Shown: positions 26,267 to 36,780, numbered from the stretch's first letter. The stretch is 64,000 bases of DNA from Thiobacillus sp. 65-29 (GCA_001899775.1 MKWN01000044.1:28086-92085), one strand, 5' to 3'. Numbers and translations are program-made. Notes: a model not told the origin generated them from the letters alone.

Positions 26267-27628
26267 TCATGCCGTACCGCTACGTGGCAAGCTGACCGTG
26301 AACCGCACCATGCCGTTCGCCGTCGCGGCATCGATGCGGCCGCCGTGCGCCTCGACGATGGAACGCACGATGGCCAGCCCCAGCCCGACGCCCTCGGCGC
26401 CGCTGCGCCGCGCCGGGTCGCCGGTGTAGAAGCGGTCGAATACGCGCGCAAGCCGGTCATGGGGAATCGTTCCCGGATTCTCGACCACGAGCTCGACGTC
26501 CTGATCACCGGAGCTGAGGCCGATGCGCACGGTTTCCGCGTCAGGGCAGTGGCGAATGGCGTTGGACAGCAGATTGGAGACGGCGCGGCGCAGCATGAGG
26601 CGATCCCCGGCCACGTGTGCACTACCCTCCAGCCTGAGGTGCACGCCACGCTCCTCGGCGACGAGACCATGGAACTCGATCAGCTCGCGGATCTCCCGGC
26701 CGAGATCGACGGCATCGCGTCGCGGCACCACCTGGCGATTGTCGGCCTTGGCGAGAAACAGCATGTCCTCGACCATGCGTGCGAGGCGTTCGTATTCCTC
26801 CATCGACGATTGCAGCACTTCCCGATATTCGGCGGCGCCGCGTTCGCGGGCCAGCGCGACCTGGGTCTGCGTCATCAGGTTCGATACCGGCGTGCGCAGT
26901 TCGTGCGCGAGGTCGGAGGAGAATTCCGACAGGCGTCGGAAAGCGTCCTCGAGGCGTCCGAGCATGGCGTTGAACGCCGTGGCCAGGGTGCGGATTTCCG
27001 CGGGCAGCGCGGTATCCGGAAGGCGCTCGCTCAGGTCCGTGGCGGACAGGCGGGTGGCGAGCCGCGCCATGTGTTCCAGCGGCCGCAGGCCGGTACGGGT
27101 GGCCGCCCAGCCCGCTGCCGCCATCGCCAGCATGGCGAGCACGGTGGCACCACCGAGTACGGCGTGGAAGCGGGTGAGGAAGCGCTGGTGATGGGTGATG
27201 TCGAGCGCCACCGCCACGGTAAACGACGCATCCCCTGCCTGTACCGTCGTGGCAAAACCGCGCCACGTGCGCTCTTGCGCCATCCAGGTGGTGAGGGGTG
27301 CGGGGTGCAGCGGCATGCCCTGCGGCAGGCCGTGGGCGCTGGCGTAGCCGACGTCGCCACGGGCGTCGATCAGGGCGACGGCAAGACCGTGATGACCGAC
27401 CAGGGCATCGTCGAGCCGGTCGTGCAAGGCAGCGAGCGTGTTCGAAGGCTGCATCCGCGCCAGGAGGTTCTGCACCAGGGCGAGCTTGCCGTCGAGTTCA
27501 TGGCGATCCATTTCGACGAAGTGGGCATCGACCGCGCGTGCGACGATCCAGCCGAGCGCCAGCAGCACGACTGCGGCGCTCACCGCGAACAGCAGGCTGA
27601 TGCGCGTGGTCAGCGAGACGGAATTCAC
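26267..27628 (-). CDS. heavy-metal sensor histidine kinase, CusS/CopS type
   Basis: The 453-residue membrane kinase starts with GTG at 27628, overlapping the regulator stop (GTGA). It has a membrane helix at about 9-31, a periplasmic sensor part to about 160, a second helix at about 165-187, a HAMP domain, and HisKA with His242 in [14 protein letters not shown]. The HATPase part has NLLSNAIRH and [10 protein letters not shown]. Layout and sequence resemble the copper/silver-type heavy metal sensor kinases. It pairs with the regulator just upstream and lies next to a divergent RND efflux operon, its probable target. The metal is not determined by sequence. Confidence 0.9.
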   Translation of the reverse strand: MNSVSLTTRISLLFAVSAAVVLLALGWIVARAVDAHFVEMDRHELDGKLALVQNLLARMQPSNTLAALHDRLDDALVGHHGLAVALIDARGDVGYASAHGLPQGMPLHPAPLTTWMAQERTWRGFATTVQAGDASFTVAVALDITHHQRFLTRFHAVLGGATVLAMLAMAAAGWAATRTGLRPLEHMARLATRLSATDLSERLPDTALPAEIRTLATAFNAMLGRLEDAFRRLSEFSSDLAHELRTPVSNLMTQTQVALARERGAAEYREVLQSSMEEYERLARMVEDMLFLAKADNRQVVPRRDAVDLGREIRELIEFHGLVAEERGVHLRLEGSAHVAGDRLMLRRAVSNLLSNAIRHCPDAETVRIGLSSGDQDVELVVENPGTIPHDRLARVFDRFYTGDPARRSGAEGVGLGLAIVRSIVEAHGGRIDAATANGMVRFTVSLPRSGTA

Positions 27629-28302
27629 GCCGGCGCTTCCAGCACGTAACCCATGCCACGCACGGTGTGGATCAGTTTCGGCTCGAAACCGTCGTCGATC
27701 TTGCCACGCAGGCGGCGTACCGCCACATCGATGACGTTGGTGTCCGAATCGAAGTTCATGTCCCACACCTGCGAGGCGATGAGCGAACGCGGCAACACCT
27801 CGCCCTGGCGGCGCATCAGGAGTTCGAGCAGGGCAAATTCCTTGGCGGTCAGCTCGATGCGCTGGCCCGCACGCACGGCGCGCCGACGCAACAGGTCGAG
27901 TTCCAGATCAGCCGCATGCAGCAGCGTGGGGTCGAGCGTTCCGCGCCCGCGCCGGGTGAGGCTGCGCACGCGCGCCAGCAGCTCGGCGAAGGCAAAGGGT
28001 TTGACCAGATAGTCGTCGGCACCGCGCTCCAGTCCCTTGACACGATCCTCGACGGCGTCGCGCGCGGTGAGAAACAGCACCGGCGTATCAAGCCCGGCGC
28101 GGCGCACGCCGTCGAGCACCTGCCAGCCGTCGAGGCCGGGCAGCATGACGTCGAGCACGAGCAGGTCGTAAGGCTGGGCGCGTGCGAGTTCCAACCCCTC
28201 CCAGCCATCGCGTGCCAGATCGACGATGAATCCCGCTTCGGTAAGCCCCTGTTTCAGGTAGTCGCCGGTCTTGATCTCGTCTTCGACAAGGAGGATTTTC
28301 AT
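27625..28302 (-). CDS. OmpR-family response regulator, CusR/CopR type
   Basis: This 225-residue regulator has a receiver domain with Asp51 in [10 protein letters not shown] and a C-terminal winged helix ([18 protein letters not shown] and [11 protein letters not shown]). The sequence is of the heavy-metal-response regulator class. The gene is transcribed away from the efflux operon at 28.6 kb, with a 327-base intergenic region containing inverted repeats between them. It likely activates both its own operon and the efflux genes when metal is sensed by the coupled kinase. Confidence 0.93.
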   Translation of the reverse strand: MKILLVEDEIKTGDYLKQGLTEAGFIVDLARDGWEGLELARAQPYDLLVLDVMLPGLDGWQVLDGVRRAGLDTPVLFLTARDAVEDRVKGLERGADDYLVKPFAFAELLARVRSLTRRGRGTLDPTLLHAADLELDLLRRRAVRAGQRIELTAKEFALLELLMRRQGEVLPRSLIASQVWDMNFDSDTNVIDVAVRRLRGKIDDGFEPKLIHTVRGMGYVLEAPA

Positions 28303-28629
28303 GGCGCAAGGCTATTGAGGCGGCACGAAGAAATTTGAAACCGTATCGGTTTGCAAGTGCTTCAGGGGTGGACAGATTCGTTGAGCCGCCTCAATAGAGT
28401 GCTGTTTTAATTGCTTATTGCTTCGGCCCATTCACCTTCCCAACCTTGCAATATCGAATCGGATTACCCTGCCACTTCAAACTTCAGATGGCCGAATCAA
28501 TAAGAAGACCCGCCCATCCTGCCACAAACGCGGTGCCTCGGTCGCGCATGACAAAAATGTCATTTTCGCGTCACCGTCGCGTCGTCCACGGGGGGGCACA
28601 GTGCAGATACTGCCGTTGCGGATCGCCCC
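28303..28629. promoter_or_regulatory. divergent intergenic region with nested inverted repeats
   Basis: This region separates the metal two-component system from the RND operon and holds no convincing gene. Two perfect 13-base arms, ctattgaggcggc at 28312-28324 and its reverse complement at 28385-28397, are 73 bases apart centre to centre. Between them lies a smaller dyad, aaaccg-tat-cggttt, at 28338-28352. The local DNA is AT-richer than its flanks. These are candidate operators for the CusR-type regulator; the part from 28400 to 28629 shows no further clear signal. Confidence 0.5.
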
Positions 28630-29829
28630 ATGCCATCTGTCCTCCCCGTTCTCGCCGGACTTCTGCTGACCCTGTCGTGGGCGGACGGTGCACGCGCCGA
28701 CAGCCTGGCCGCGGCGCTCGACGCGGCCTGGGCGCACCACCCGCAGGTCGCCACGTGGGCCGCGCGCAGCGAGGAGGCGGCGGCACGCGCGGCGCTGGCG
28801 GCCGCGCCGACGGCAGGACCGCCCAGCCTCGCGTTCGGACACCTCGGTCGTGGTCCTGGACACGACGGCGGCCGGCGTGAATGGGAAGTCGAGCTGGCTG
28901 CGCCGCTGTGGCTGCCCGGCCAGCAGGCCGCACGCCAGAGTGAAGCCGCCAGTGGAGCGAACGTGCTTGCCGCGACACAGGATGCGCTACGCCTGCAACT
29001 GGCAGGTGCGGTGCGCGAAGCCGGCTGGGCGGTGGTGGAAGCGCGCGCGGTACGCGATCTCGCGCAGCGACGCGAGGCGTCGGCACGCGCCCTCGAGGCC
29101 GAGGTCCAGCGCCGCCATGCCGCCGGCGAACTGGCGCGCATCGACGCCAACCAGGCGCAGGGCGAGCGCCTTGCGGCACAGGGCGAAGCGGCCGACGCCG
29201 CCAGCACACTGCGTGCCGCCGAACAGGCCTGGCGCGCCCTCACCGGCCTGCCGGCGCCGCTCACGCTCGAGCCCGAACGCGTGGCCGACGCAAGCGGCGC
29301 AGAGCATCCGCAGCTGACGGCGGCCACCGCAGCGCTGCATGCGGCACAGGCGCGCCTGCGGGCGAGTCGGGCCAGCCGCCGCGATCCGCCCGAGCTGGGA
29401 CTACGGCTGGTGCGCGAGCGCGACGCCGTGGCGGAACCTTGGAGCAGCCTGCTCGGCGTGCAGTTCAAGCTCCCGTTCTCCACTGCCGCGCAGGTGCGCG
29501 TCAACGATGCCGCCGCGCAGGCGGAGCTGGCCGAGGCCACGGCCATGCTGGAGCAGGTGCACCGGGTCCACGCTCTCGATGTGGAACGGGCACGCGCCGA
29601 GCTCGATGCCGCTGCGGAGCGGGACGCAGCGACCGCGCAGCGCCAGGCGCTCGCCGCCGAGTCCCTGCGTCTGGCCGAAAAGGCGTTCGCGCTCGGCGAA
29701 TCCGATCTTGCGACGCTGCTGCGACTGCACGCGAGTGCACGCGAGGCCGACGCCGCCCATACACGTCAACGCATCGCCCGCGCGGCGGCGGTGTCGCGTC
29801 TCAACCAGGCCCTGGGAGTGCTGCCATGA
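28630..29829 (+). CDS. TolC-family outer membrane factor of RND metal efflux system
   Basis: The 399-residue protein is a CzcC/CusC-like outer membrane channel. A signal peptide is visible (LPVLAGLLLTLSWADGARA). The rest is the alanine/arginine-rich alpha-helical repeat typical of TolC-like barrels, with two OEP halves (about 25-200 and 215-395). No lipobox cysteine is present, unlike NodT-type factors. It is the first gene of an efflux operon and its last bases overlap the next start (ATGA). With the adaptor and pump downstream it would form a tripartite channel to the outside. Confidence 0.88.
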   Translation: MPSVLPVLAGLLLTLSWADGARADSLAAALDAAWAHHPQVATWAARSEEAAARAALAAAPTAGPPSLAFGHLGRGPGHDGGRREWEVELAAPLWLPGQQAARQSEAASGANVLAATQDALRLQLAGAVREAGWAVVEARAVRDLAQRREASARALEAEVQRRHAAGELARIDANQAQGERLAAQGEAADAASTLRAAEQAWRALTGLPAPLTLEPERVADASGAEHPQLTAATAALHAAQARLRASRASRRDPPELGLRLVRERDAVAEPWSSLLGVQFKLPFSTAAQVRVNDAAAQAELAEATAMLEQVHRVHALDVERARAELDAAAERDAATAQRQALAAESLRLAEKAFALGESDLATLLRLHASAREADAAHTRQRIARAAAVSRLNQALGVLP

Positions 29830-30323
29830 AGCGTATCGTCCCGTTCATCGTCGCGGCGAGTCTCAGTTTTGCCGCATGGGCGCACGATGCGTCCGGTGAA
29901 ATCCACCCGCCCGCCCCACCCGATACGCCGCGCGCGGCGGCGCATTCGGAAGATTTCGAACTGGTGGCGGTGCCCGTGGTGGGTGAGCTGCGCCTGTATC
30001 TCGACCGCTACGCCACCAATGCGCCGGTGAGTGGCGCGCGCGTCGAGGTGGAAAGCGGGGCCTTCCGGGCGACGGCACGGGAGAGCGAAGCCGGCGTCTA
30101 CACGGTGCCGGGCGATGTCTTCACCGCGCCCGGCCGCCATCCCCTCAGCGTCAGCGTCGAAACCGACGACACCGCCGACCTGCTCGCGGCCACCCTCGAC
30201 CTGGGTGGCGCCGCTGCCGCACATCATGGCGGCTTTGCCGTGTGGACGACCTGGAGCGGGGGTGGACTTCTTGCCGGCGTCGCGGCCATGGCGCTGTGGC
30301 GCCGGCGCGGACGCGCGGCATGA
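29826..30323 (+). CDS. small periplasmic/membrane accessory protein of metal efflux operon
   Basis: This 165-residue protein has a signal peptide (FIVAASLSFAAWA), a histidine-containing N-terminus (HDASGEIHPPAP) and a beta-sandwich-like middle part (RLYLDRYATNAPVSGARVEVESG). A C-terminal membrane helix (about 138-158) with an arginine-rich end follows. It resembles the extra domains fused to some CzcB-type adaptors, here encoded alone. Starts and stops overlap both neighbours by four bases, so it is produced with the OMF and the adaptor. Metal binding or delivery to the adaptor is inference. Confidence 0.75.
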   Translation: MKRIVPFIVAASLSFAAWAHDASGEIHPPAPPDTPRAAAHSEDFELVAVPVVGELRLYLDRYATNAPVSGARVEVESGAFRATARESEAGVYTVPGDVFTAPGRHPLSVSVETDDTADLLAATLDLGGAAAAHHGGFAVWTTWSGGGLLAGVAAMALWRRRGRAA

Positions 30324-31447
30324 ACGGCGCGCTGCGTGCCGCGCTCATTCTTGCCGCGCTGCTGTGTGCCGCGTGGGGCCCGCCGCTTGCCGCGCACGAC
30401 GGTGCGGACCGCGCGGCGCGACCGGGTCACGCTCCCGGCGCTCCGGATGCGCCGCCGCCGCGCCGCCTGCCGGATGGCAGCCTGTTCGTCCCCAAGCCCA
30501 CGCAGCATGCGATCGGTGTGCGTCATGTCATGACGGCGATGCGGGACATGCCGGTGAGCGTGCAACTGAATGGCCGCGTGATCGCCGATCCGGCCAGTGG
30601 CGGGCGTGTGCAGGCACTGCAGGCGGGGCGGATCGTCCCCGCGCCCGGCGGCCTGCCGCTGCCGGGGCAGCGCGTCGCGCGCGGCCAGGTGCTCGCCCTG
30701 CTGCACCCGGCCGCCAGCAGCATCGAGCGCGGCAACCAGCGGGAACGGCTGGCGCAACTGGAGGCGGAACTCGCGATCGCCGAACGCCGCCACGCGCGTT
30801 ATCTGCAACTCGAAGGCGTGATTCCACAAAAGGACATCGACGCCGCACGCGACGAGCGTGACGCCCTGCGCCGGCGACGTGCCGCGGTTGCCGCGAGTCT
30901 GGGTACGGCGGAAACCCTGCGCGCCCCCGTTTCCGGCATCATCGGTGCAACGCATGTGGTGGCGGGACAGGTGGTCGACGCGCGCGAGGTGTTGTTCGAG
31001 ATCGTCGACCCGGCGCGTCTCGCCGTCGAAGCCATCGCCTACGATGCGGCGCTGGCCGGTGCCGTGCGCAGCGCCAGTGCAACCCTGCCCGGCGCAGGAA
31101 CGCTGCCGCTCACGTTTCTGGGTGGCGCGCGCGTGCTGCGCGACCAGGCGCTGCCGCTGCTGTTTCGCATCGGTGTGACGGACGCACCGGTGGCGGTGGG
31201 GCAGCCGCTCGCCGTCATCGTGCAGACGCGCGCCACGCAAAAGGGTGTCGCGCTGCCCGCCGCCGCGCTGGTGAAGAACGGCAGCGGCGGCAGCGCGGTC
31301 TGGGTGCGCGACGGTGCGGAACGCTTCGTGCTGCGCACCGTGGAGGGGCAGGCGCTCGACGCCGCGACCGCCGTCGTCATCGCAGGCCTGCGCGACGGCG
31401 AGCGCGTCGTCACCGTCGGCGCCAGCCTGCTCTCGCAGGTGCGTTGA
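30320..31447 (+). CDS. RND efflux periplasmic adaptor subunit (CzcB/CusB-like)
   Basis: The 375-residue membrane fusion protein has a signal peptide (AALILAALLCAAWGPPLAA) and a His/Asp-containing N-terminus after it. It shows the barrel-sandwich and alpha-hairpin pattern of adaptors: AGRIVPAPGGLPLPGQRVARGQ, then a helical segment with RERLAQLEAELAIAERRHAR, then LRAPVSGIIGATHVVAGQVV. Beta-barrel and proximal domains follow. It links the inner-membrane RND pump to the outer-membrane factor. ATG 30320 is chosen because it overlaps the previous stop; the ORF-track start at 30242 lies inside that gene. Confidence 0.9.
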   Translation: MNGALRAALILAALLCAAWGPPLAAHDGADRAARPGHAPGAPDAPPPRRLPDGSLFVPKPTQHAIGVRHVMTAMRDMPVSVQLNGRVIADPASGGRVQALQAGRIVPAPGGLPLPGQRVARGQVLALLHPAASSIERGNQRERLAQLEAELAIAERRHARYLQLEGVIPQKDIDAARDERDALRRRRAAVAASLGTAETLRAPVSGIIGATHVVAGQVVDAREVLFEIVDPARLAVEAIAYDAALAGAVRSASATLPGAGTLPLTFLGGARVLRDQALPLLFRIGVTDAPVAVGQPLAVIVQTRATQKGVALPAAALVKNGSGGSAVWVRDGAERFVLRTVEGQALDAATAVVIAGLRDGERVVTVGASLLSQVR

Positions 31448-31451
31448 ACCC

Positions 31452-34400
31452 ATGTTCGCAGCCATCGTCCGCACCAGTTTGCAGCAACGTCTGCTCGTGC
31501 TCGGCGCGGCGCTGGTATTGATGGTGTGGGGCATGCTCACGCTGCGGCAGATGCCGGTCGATGTATTTCCCGATCTCAACAAGCCGACGGTGACGCTGCT
31601 GACCGAGGCGGGCGGCATGGCGCCGGAGGAAGTCGAACAGCTCGTCACCTTTCCCATCGAGACCGCAATGAACGGCATGCCCGGTGTGACCCGGGTGCGC
31701 TCGGTGTCGGGCATCGGCCTGTCCGTGGTCTATGCGGAATTCGACTGGGGCACGGACAACTACCGCAACCGCCAGCAGGTCGCCGAACGGCTCAACCTGG
31801 TGCGCGAGCAGCTGCCGCCCGGCAGCGTGCCGCAACTCGGACCGATTGCCTCCATCATGGGCGAGATCCTGCTCGTCGCCCTGCCCGCCGATCCCGCGCA
31901 GACCAGCCCCATGCAGGTACGCGACTACGCCGACTGGGTGGTGCGGCCACGCCTGCTCACCGTGCCGGGTGTGGCGCAGGTCGTCGCCATCGGCGGCGAG
32001 GTGCGCCAGTATCGCGTCGAGCCCGATCCGGTGCGCATGCAGGCACTGGGCATTTCGCTCGCCCGGCTGGAGGAGGCGTTGCGCGATTTCGGTGGCAACA
32101 GCAGCGGTGGCGTGCTCGAAGCGCAGGGACGCGAATACCTGGTCCGCCATATCGGGCGCACCCAGCGCGTCGAGGATCTGCAGAACCTCGTCCTCGCACT
32201 CCGGGGCGGCCAGCCCCAGGTGCTCAAGCAGGTCGCTGATGTGCGGCTCGCCCCCGCCGTCAAGCGCGGCGATGCGGGTTACAACGGCACGCCCGCGGTG
32301 ATCCTGTCGGTGCAGAAACAGCCGGGCGCCGACAGCGTCGCGCTCACCCGCGCAATCGAGAACGCACTCGCCGGCCTCGCGGCATCCCGGCCGGCCGGGA
32401 TCGAGGCGCCACGCTTCCTGTTTCGCCAGGCGGATTTCATCGAGCGCGCGGTTGGCAACGTCGAGGACGCGCTGCGCGACGCCGCCGTGCTCGTCGCCGT
32501 GGTGCTGTTCCTGTTTCTTCTGAATGTGCGCAGTACCGTCATCGCCCTTGCCGCAATCCCGGTTTCGCTGCTCGCCACGGTGCTGGTGTTCGACTATTTC
32601 GGTCTGTCCATCAACACCATGACGCTCGGCGGCCTCGCCATCGCCATCGGCGAACTGGTCGACGATGCCGTGGTCGGCGTCGAAAACGTCATGCGTCGCT
32701 TGCAGCTCAACCGTGCTGCCGCGGTGCCCCACTCCGCGCTGGAGGTGATCGCGCGCGCCACCCTCGAAGTACGCTCCGCCATCCTGTACGCCACGCTCAT
32801 CGTCGTCCTGGTGTTCGTGCCACTGTTCGCCCTGCCCGGCGTCGAAGGCCGCCTGTTCACCCCGCTGGGCATCGCCTACATCGTTTCGATCCTCGCCAGC
32901 ATGCTGGTCGCCGTCACGCTGACTCCGGTCCTCGCCTACCTCCTTCTGGCCAATGACCGCCTTCCGTCTCCCGCTCCCCGTCCTCTGCCCTCTGCCCCCC
33001 TCGTCTCCTGGCTCAAGCGTGTCGACACCCCTGTGCTCGACTGGTCCTTCGCGCATGCGCGCGCGCTGCTCGTAGCGGCTGTTGCGCTGGTGACGCTGGC
33101 GGCAGCCAGTGTCGCCTTCCTGCCGCGCAGCTTTCTGCCCGCGTTCAACGAAGGCACGCTCACCATCAACGTACTGCTCGAACCGGGTACGGCGCTGGCG
33201 GAGTCGAACCGCATCGGCGCGCTGGCCGAGAAGCTCATCGCCCAGGTGCCGGAAGTGACGCAGACCGGCCGGCGCAGCGGGCGCGCCGAGCTGGACGACC
33301 ACGCCGAGGGCACGCACTACACCGAAATCGACGTCGACCTGCGGCCATCCGGGCGCAGCCGCGATGCGGTTATCGCCGACCTGCGCGCGCGCCTTGGCGT
33401 GCTGCCGGCAACGATCAACATCGGTCAGCCCATCTCGCACCGGCTCGACCATCTGCTTTCCGGCGTGCGCGCGCAGATCGCACTCAAGATCTATGGCGAC
33501 GATCTCGACACCCTGCGTGGGCTGGCCGATGGCCTGCGCGCACGTCTGGCCAACGTCGCCGGCGTCACCGACCTGCAGATCGAGAAACAGGTACGCGTGC
33601 CGCAGGTGAAGGTGCACGTGGATTACGCCGCCGCGACGCGTTACGGTATTACGCCCGGCGAGTTGCTGCGCGTACTCGAGCGTCTGGTGGGCGGCGCCCA
33701 CGTCACCCAGATCGTCGACGGCAGCCGCCGCTACGATCTCGTCGTGCGCCTGCCCGATAGCGGGCGTGGCGTGCACGCGCTGCGGGATCTGCTGATCGAG
33801 ACACCCGCCGGCCATGTGCCGCTGGCGCGCCTGGCGCACGTCGAGGACGGCGAAGGTCCCAACCAGATCGGTCGCGAGAACGCGCGCCGCCGCATCGTCG
33901 TGTCCGCCAACGCAAGCGGGCGCAATCTGTCGGAGGTGATCGCCGACATCCGCGCCGCGCTGGCGGCACAGCCCATGCCGGAAGGCTATTTCACCGCCCT
34001 CGAAGGCCAGTTCCAGGCGCAGGAAGCGGCGGTTCGGCGCATCGCGCTGCTCGCCGCCGCGTCGCTCGCGATGGTTTTTCTCGTCCTCTACGGCCGTTAC
34101 CGTTCCACCGTGCTCGCCCTCATCGTCATGGGCAACATCCCGCTCGCCCTCGTCGGCAGTGTCGCTGCGCTATGGATCGCCGGCCAGCCGCTGTCGGTCG
34201 CCACCCTCGTCGGCTTCATCACCCTCACCGGCATCGCCACGCGCAACGGCATTCTCAAGATCAGCCACTACATCAACCTGTGCGCATTCGAGGGCGAAAC
34301 CTTCGGCAAGCCGATGATCGTGCGCGGCTCGCTCGAACGGCTCACGCCCGTGTTGATGACCGCGCTCGTCACGGCCATCGCCCTCGTTCCGCTTATGCTG

Positions 34401-34571
34401 TCCGCCGACGCCCCCGGCAAGGAGATTCTCTATCCCGTCGCCATTGTCATCTTCGGCGGGCTCATCAGCGCCACCCTGCTTGACACCGTACTCACCCCTG
34501 CGCTGTTCTGGCTGTTCGGCGAAAAGCCGCTGGCCCGCCTGCTGCAGGACAAGAGCGGTGAAAGTTTCTGA
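31452..34571 (+). CDS. heavy-metal RND efflux pump (CzcA/CusA superfamily)
   Basis: This 1039-residue inner-membrane proton-driven pump has the duplicated six-plus-six helix RND fold with two large periplasmic loops. Signatures are PVDVFPDLNKPTV, EEVEQLVTFPIE and, in TM4, GELVDDAVVGVEN. The last keeps the acidic pair of the proton relay and looks like the divalent-cation HME subgroup rather than canonical CusA, so the exported metal is open. A proline-rich segment (LPSPAPRPLPSAPL) between the halves is unusual. It begins 5 bases after the adaptor. Together with the OMF and adaptor it forms a complete tripartite efflux system. Confidence 0.94.
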   Translation: MFAAIVRTSLQQRLLVLGAALVLMVWGMLTLRQMPVDVFPDLNKPTVTLLTEAGGMAPEEVEQLVTFPIETAMNGMPGVTRVRSVSGIGLSVVYAEFDWGTDNYRNRQQVAERLNLVREQLPPGSVPQLGPIASIMGEILLVALPADPAQTSPMQVRDYADWVVRPRLLTVPGVAQVVAIGGEVRQYRVEPDPVRMQALGISLARLEEALRDFGGNSSGGVLEAQGREYLVRHIGRTQRVEDLQNLVLALRGGQPQVLKQVADVRLAPAVKRGDAGYNGTPAVILSVQKQPGADSVALTRAIENALAGLAASRPAGIEAPRFLFRQADFIERAVGNVEDALRDAAVLVAVVLFLFLLNVRSTVIALAAIPVSLLATVLVFDYFGLSINTMTLGGLAIAIGELVDDAVVGVENVMRRLQLNRAAAVPHSALEVIARATLEVRSAILYATLIVVLVFVPLFALPGVEGRLFTPLGIAYIVSILASMLVAVTLTPVLAYLLLANDRLPSPAPRPLPSAPLVSWLKRVDTPVLDWSFAHARALLVAAVALVTLAAASVAFLPRSFLPAFNEGTLTINVLLEPGTALAESNRIGALAEKLIAQVPEVTQTGRRSGRAELDDHAEGTHYTEIDVDLRPSGRSRDAVIADLRARLGVLPATINIGQPISHRLDHLLSGVRAQIALKIYGDDLDTLRGLADGLRARLANVAGVTDLQIEKQVRVPQVKVHVDYAAATRYGITPGELLRVLERLVGGAHVTQIVDGSRRYDLVVRLPDSGRGVHALRDLLIETPAGHVPLARLAHVEDGEGPNQIGRENARRRIVVSANASGRNLSEVIADIRAALAAQPMPEGYFTALEGQFQAQEAAVRRIALLAAASLAMVFLVLYGRYRSTVLALIVMGNIPLALVGSVAALWIAGQPLSVATLVGFITLTGIATRNGILKISHYINLCAFEGETFGKPMIVRGSLERLTPVLMTALVTAIALVPLMLSADAPGKEILYPVAIVIFGGLISATLLDTVLTPALFWLFGEKPLARLLQDKSGESF

Positions 34572-34596
34572 CCCGCCCCAGCGAAAGGAGCAAACC

Positions 34597-34974
34597 ATGT
34601 CCCGCCTCAGCCGCACCCTCCCGCTCGTGCTCATCCTCGCCGCCGGCCCGCTGCACGCGCACCAGGACCATCTCGTACCGCAATACGGCGGCGTCACCGC
34701 CGAGGCCGGTTACTTCCAGGTCGAAGCCGTCAGCCAGGGCACGCGCATCACCCTGCATCTCACCCAGCACGGCGTACCCATCGCCGCCAAGGGCGCACAC
34801 GGCAAACTCATCCTCTTGTCCGGCAACGGGAAGAGCGAAGCACCCTTGGCCGTCGCCGGCCCGCACAGTCTCGTCGCGCAGTTCCCCGCAGCACCGGCGT
34901 CGGGCGCGAAAGCCGTCGCCACCATCGATATTCCCGGTACGGGTGCGGGCAACGTACGCTTCGTGTTGAAGTAG
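34597..34974 (+). CDS. small secreted protein at end of metal efflux operon
   Basis: The 125-residue protein has a signal peptide (LPLVLILAAGPLHA) and begins its mature part with HQDHLVPQYGGV, a histidine-rich start suggestive of metal contact. The remainder is a predicted beta-rich domain. ATG 34597 is preceded by GAAAGGAG. It follows the pump gene by 25 bases and is probably co-transcribed. It might be a periplasmic metal chaperone comparable in role, not clearly in sequence, to CusF; I do not recognise the family. Confidence 0.75.
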   Translation: MSRLSRTLPLVLILAAGPLHAHQDHLVPQYGGVTAEAGYFQVEAVSQGTRITLHLTQHGVPIAAKGAHGKLILLSGNGKSEAPLAVAGPHSLVAQFPAAPASGAKAVATIDIPGTGAGNVRFVLK

Positions 34975-35084
34975 GGCCGCCGTATCCATGCCTGCGGGAA
35001 GCCCGGTTGGCGCACCGATTCGACATCCCGGTCACCCTCGACTAGAGTGGTTGATTCGAGTCACGTCTGCAGGAGGGTACGTTC

Positions 35085-36527
35085 ATGGATCAGAAGAAAC
35101 TCACCACCACCGCCGGCTGCCCGGTCGTCGACAACCAGAACGTGATGACCGCCGGCGCGCGCGGACCGCAGTTGCTGCAGGACGTCTGGTTCCTCGAGAA
35201 GCTCGCCCACTTCGACCGCGAAGTCATTCCCGAGCGCCGTATGCACGCCAAGGGTTCCGGTGCCTATGGCACCTTCACCGTCACCCACGACATCACCCGT
35301 TACACCCGCGCCAGGCTCTTTTCCGCGATCGGCAAGCAGACCGACCTGTTTGTGCGTTTTTCCACCGTCGCCGGCGAGCGCGGCGCGGCCGATGCCGAAC
35401 GCGACATCCGCGGCTTCGCCATCAAGTTCTACACCGAGGAAGGCAACTGGGATCTGGCCGGCAACAACACGCCCGTATTCTTCCTGCGCGATCCGCTGAA
35501 GTTCCCCGACCTGAACCATGCTGTCAAGCGCGACCCGCGCACCAACCTGCGCAGCGCACGCAACAACTGGGATTTCTGGACCCTGCTGCCGGAAGCCCTG
35601 CACCAGGTCACCGTCGTCATGTCCGACCGCGGCATTCCGGCGAGCTACCGCCACATGCACGGCTTCGGCTCGCACACCTTCAGCTTCATCAACGCGCAGA
35701 ACGAGCGCTTCTGGGTCAAGTTCCACTTCAAGACCCAACAGGGCATCAGAAACTGGACCGACGCGGAAGCCGAAGCCGCCATCGGCAAGTGCCGCGAAAC
35801 CCACCAGCGCGATCTGTACGAAGCGATCGAGCGCGGCGATTTCCCGAAGTGGACGCTGTACGTGCAGGTCATGCCCGAGCTCGACGCCGGGAAGGTGCCC
35901 TACCATCCCTTCGACCTCACCAAGATCTGGCCGCACAAGGATTATCCGCTCATTGAAGTCGGCGTGCTGGAACTGAACCGCAATCCGGCCAACTACTTCG
36001 CCGAAGTCGAGCAGGCCGCCTTCAACCCCGCCAACGTCGTGCCGGGCATCGGCTTCTCGCCCGACAAGATGCTGCAGGGGCGGCTGTTTTCCTATGGCGA
36101 CGCGCAGCGCTACCGGCTCGGCGTCAACCACGGCCTGATCCCCGTCAACGCCCCACGCTGCCCGGTGCACAGCTACCACCGCGACGGCGCCATGCGCGTC
36201 GATGGCAACTTCGACAGCACCCTGGGCTACGAGCCGAACAGCTACCAGGAATGGCAGGAGCAGCCGGACTATCGCGAGCCACCGCTGAAGATCGACGGCG
36301 CCGCCGATCACTGGAACTTCCGCGAGGACGACGACGATTACTACAGTCAGCCGCGCGCCCTGTTCCGCCTGATGACCCCCGCGCAGCAGCAGGTGCTGTT
36401 CGACAACACCGCGCGCGCCATGGGCGATGCACCGGACGAGATCAAGCGCCGCCACATCGCCAATTGCACGAAATGCGACCCGGCCTACGGCGCGGGCGTG
36501 GCCAGGGCGCTGGGGCTGTCCGGTTAA
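35085..36527 (+). CDS. katA: monofunctional haem catalase
   Basis: Catalase converts hydrogen peroxide to water and oxygen. The 480-residue protein is of the small-subunit clade. The distal histidine is His54 in [12 protein letters not shown], and the proximal haem-ligand tyrosine is about Tyr337 in [31 protein letters not shown] and the C-terminal [10 protein letters not shown] are family-typical. No signal peptide is seen, so it is cytoplasmic. An AGGAGG site precedes the ATG. It is probably a separate unit after the metal efflux operon; copper or other redox-active metals would make its placement sensible. Confidence 0.96.
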   Translation: MDQKKLTTTAGCPVVDNQNVMTAGARGPQLLQDVWFLEKLAHFDREVIPERRMHAKGSGAYGTFTVTHDITRYTRARLFSAIGKQTDLFVRFSTVAGERGAADAERDIRGFAIKFYTEEGNWDLAGNNTPVFFLRDPLKFPDLNHAVKRDPRTNLRSARNNWDFWTLLPEALHQVTVVMSDRGIPASYRHMHGFGSHTFSFINAQNERFWVKFHFKTQQGIRNWTDAEAEAAIGKCRETHQRDLYEAIERGDFPKWTLYVQVMPELDAGKVPYHPFDLTKIWPHKDYPLIEVGVLELNRNPANYFAEVEQAAFNPANVVPGIGFSPDKMLQGRLFSYGDAQRYRLGVNHGLIPVNAPRCPVHSYHRDGAMRVDGNFDSTLGYEPNSYQEWQEQPDYREPPLKIDGAADHWNFREDDDDYYSQPRALFRLMTPAQQQVLFDNTARAMGDAPDEIKRRHIANCTKCDPAYGAGVARALGLSG

Positions 36528-36780
36528 CATTCATGGCGATTTACCAGCCCAGAGCGTGAAACGACGACTCGCCACGAACGTTTCCCTCCCCCTCCCTCTG
36601 CGGGCGCCACCAAGCGATCGACTGAGCCCGGAGCGGGCAAGGGGGACACAGTCTCGCTGAGCGAGCTTCACGTTAAACGTAGAAACCGCAGTTGGACGCG
36701 CCCGATGGTGCGTGGGATCGCGTGGCTGCCACGAAGCAACGACGCCGCATGACTGCTGAAATGTCCGCCGTCGTTTGCCT

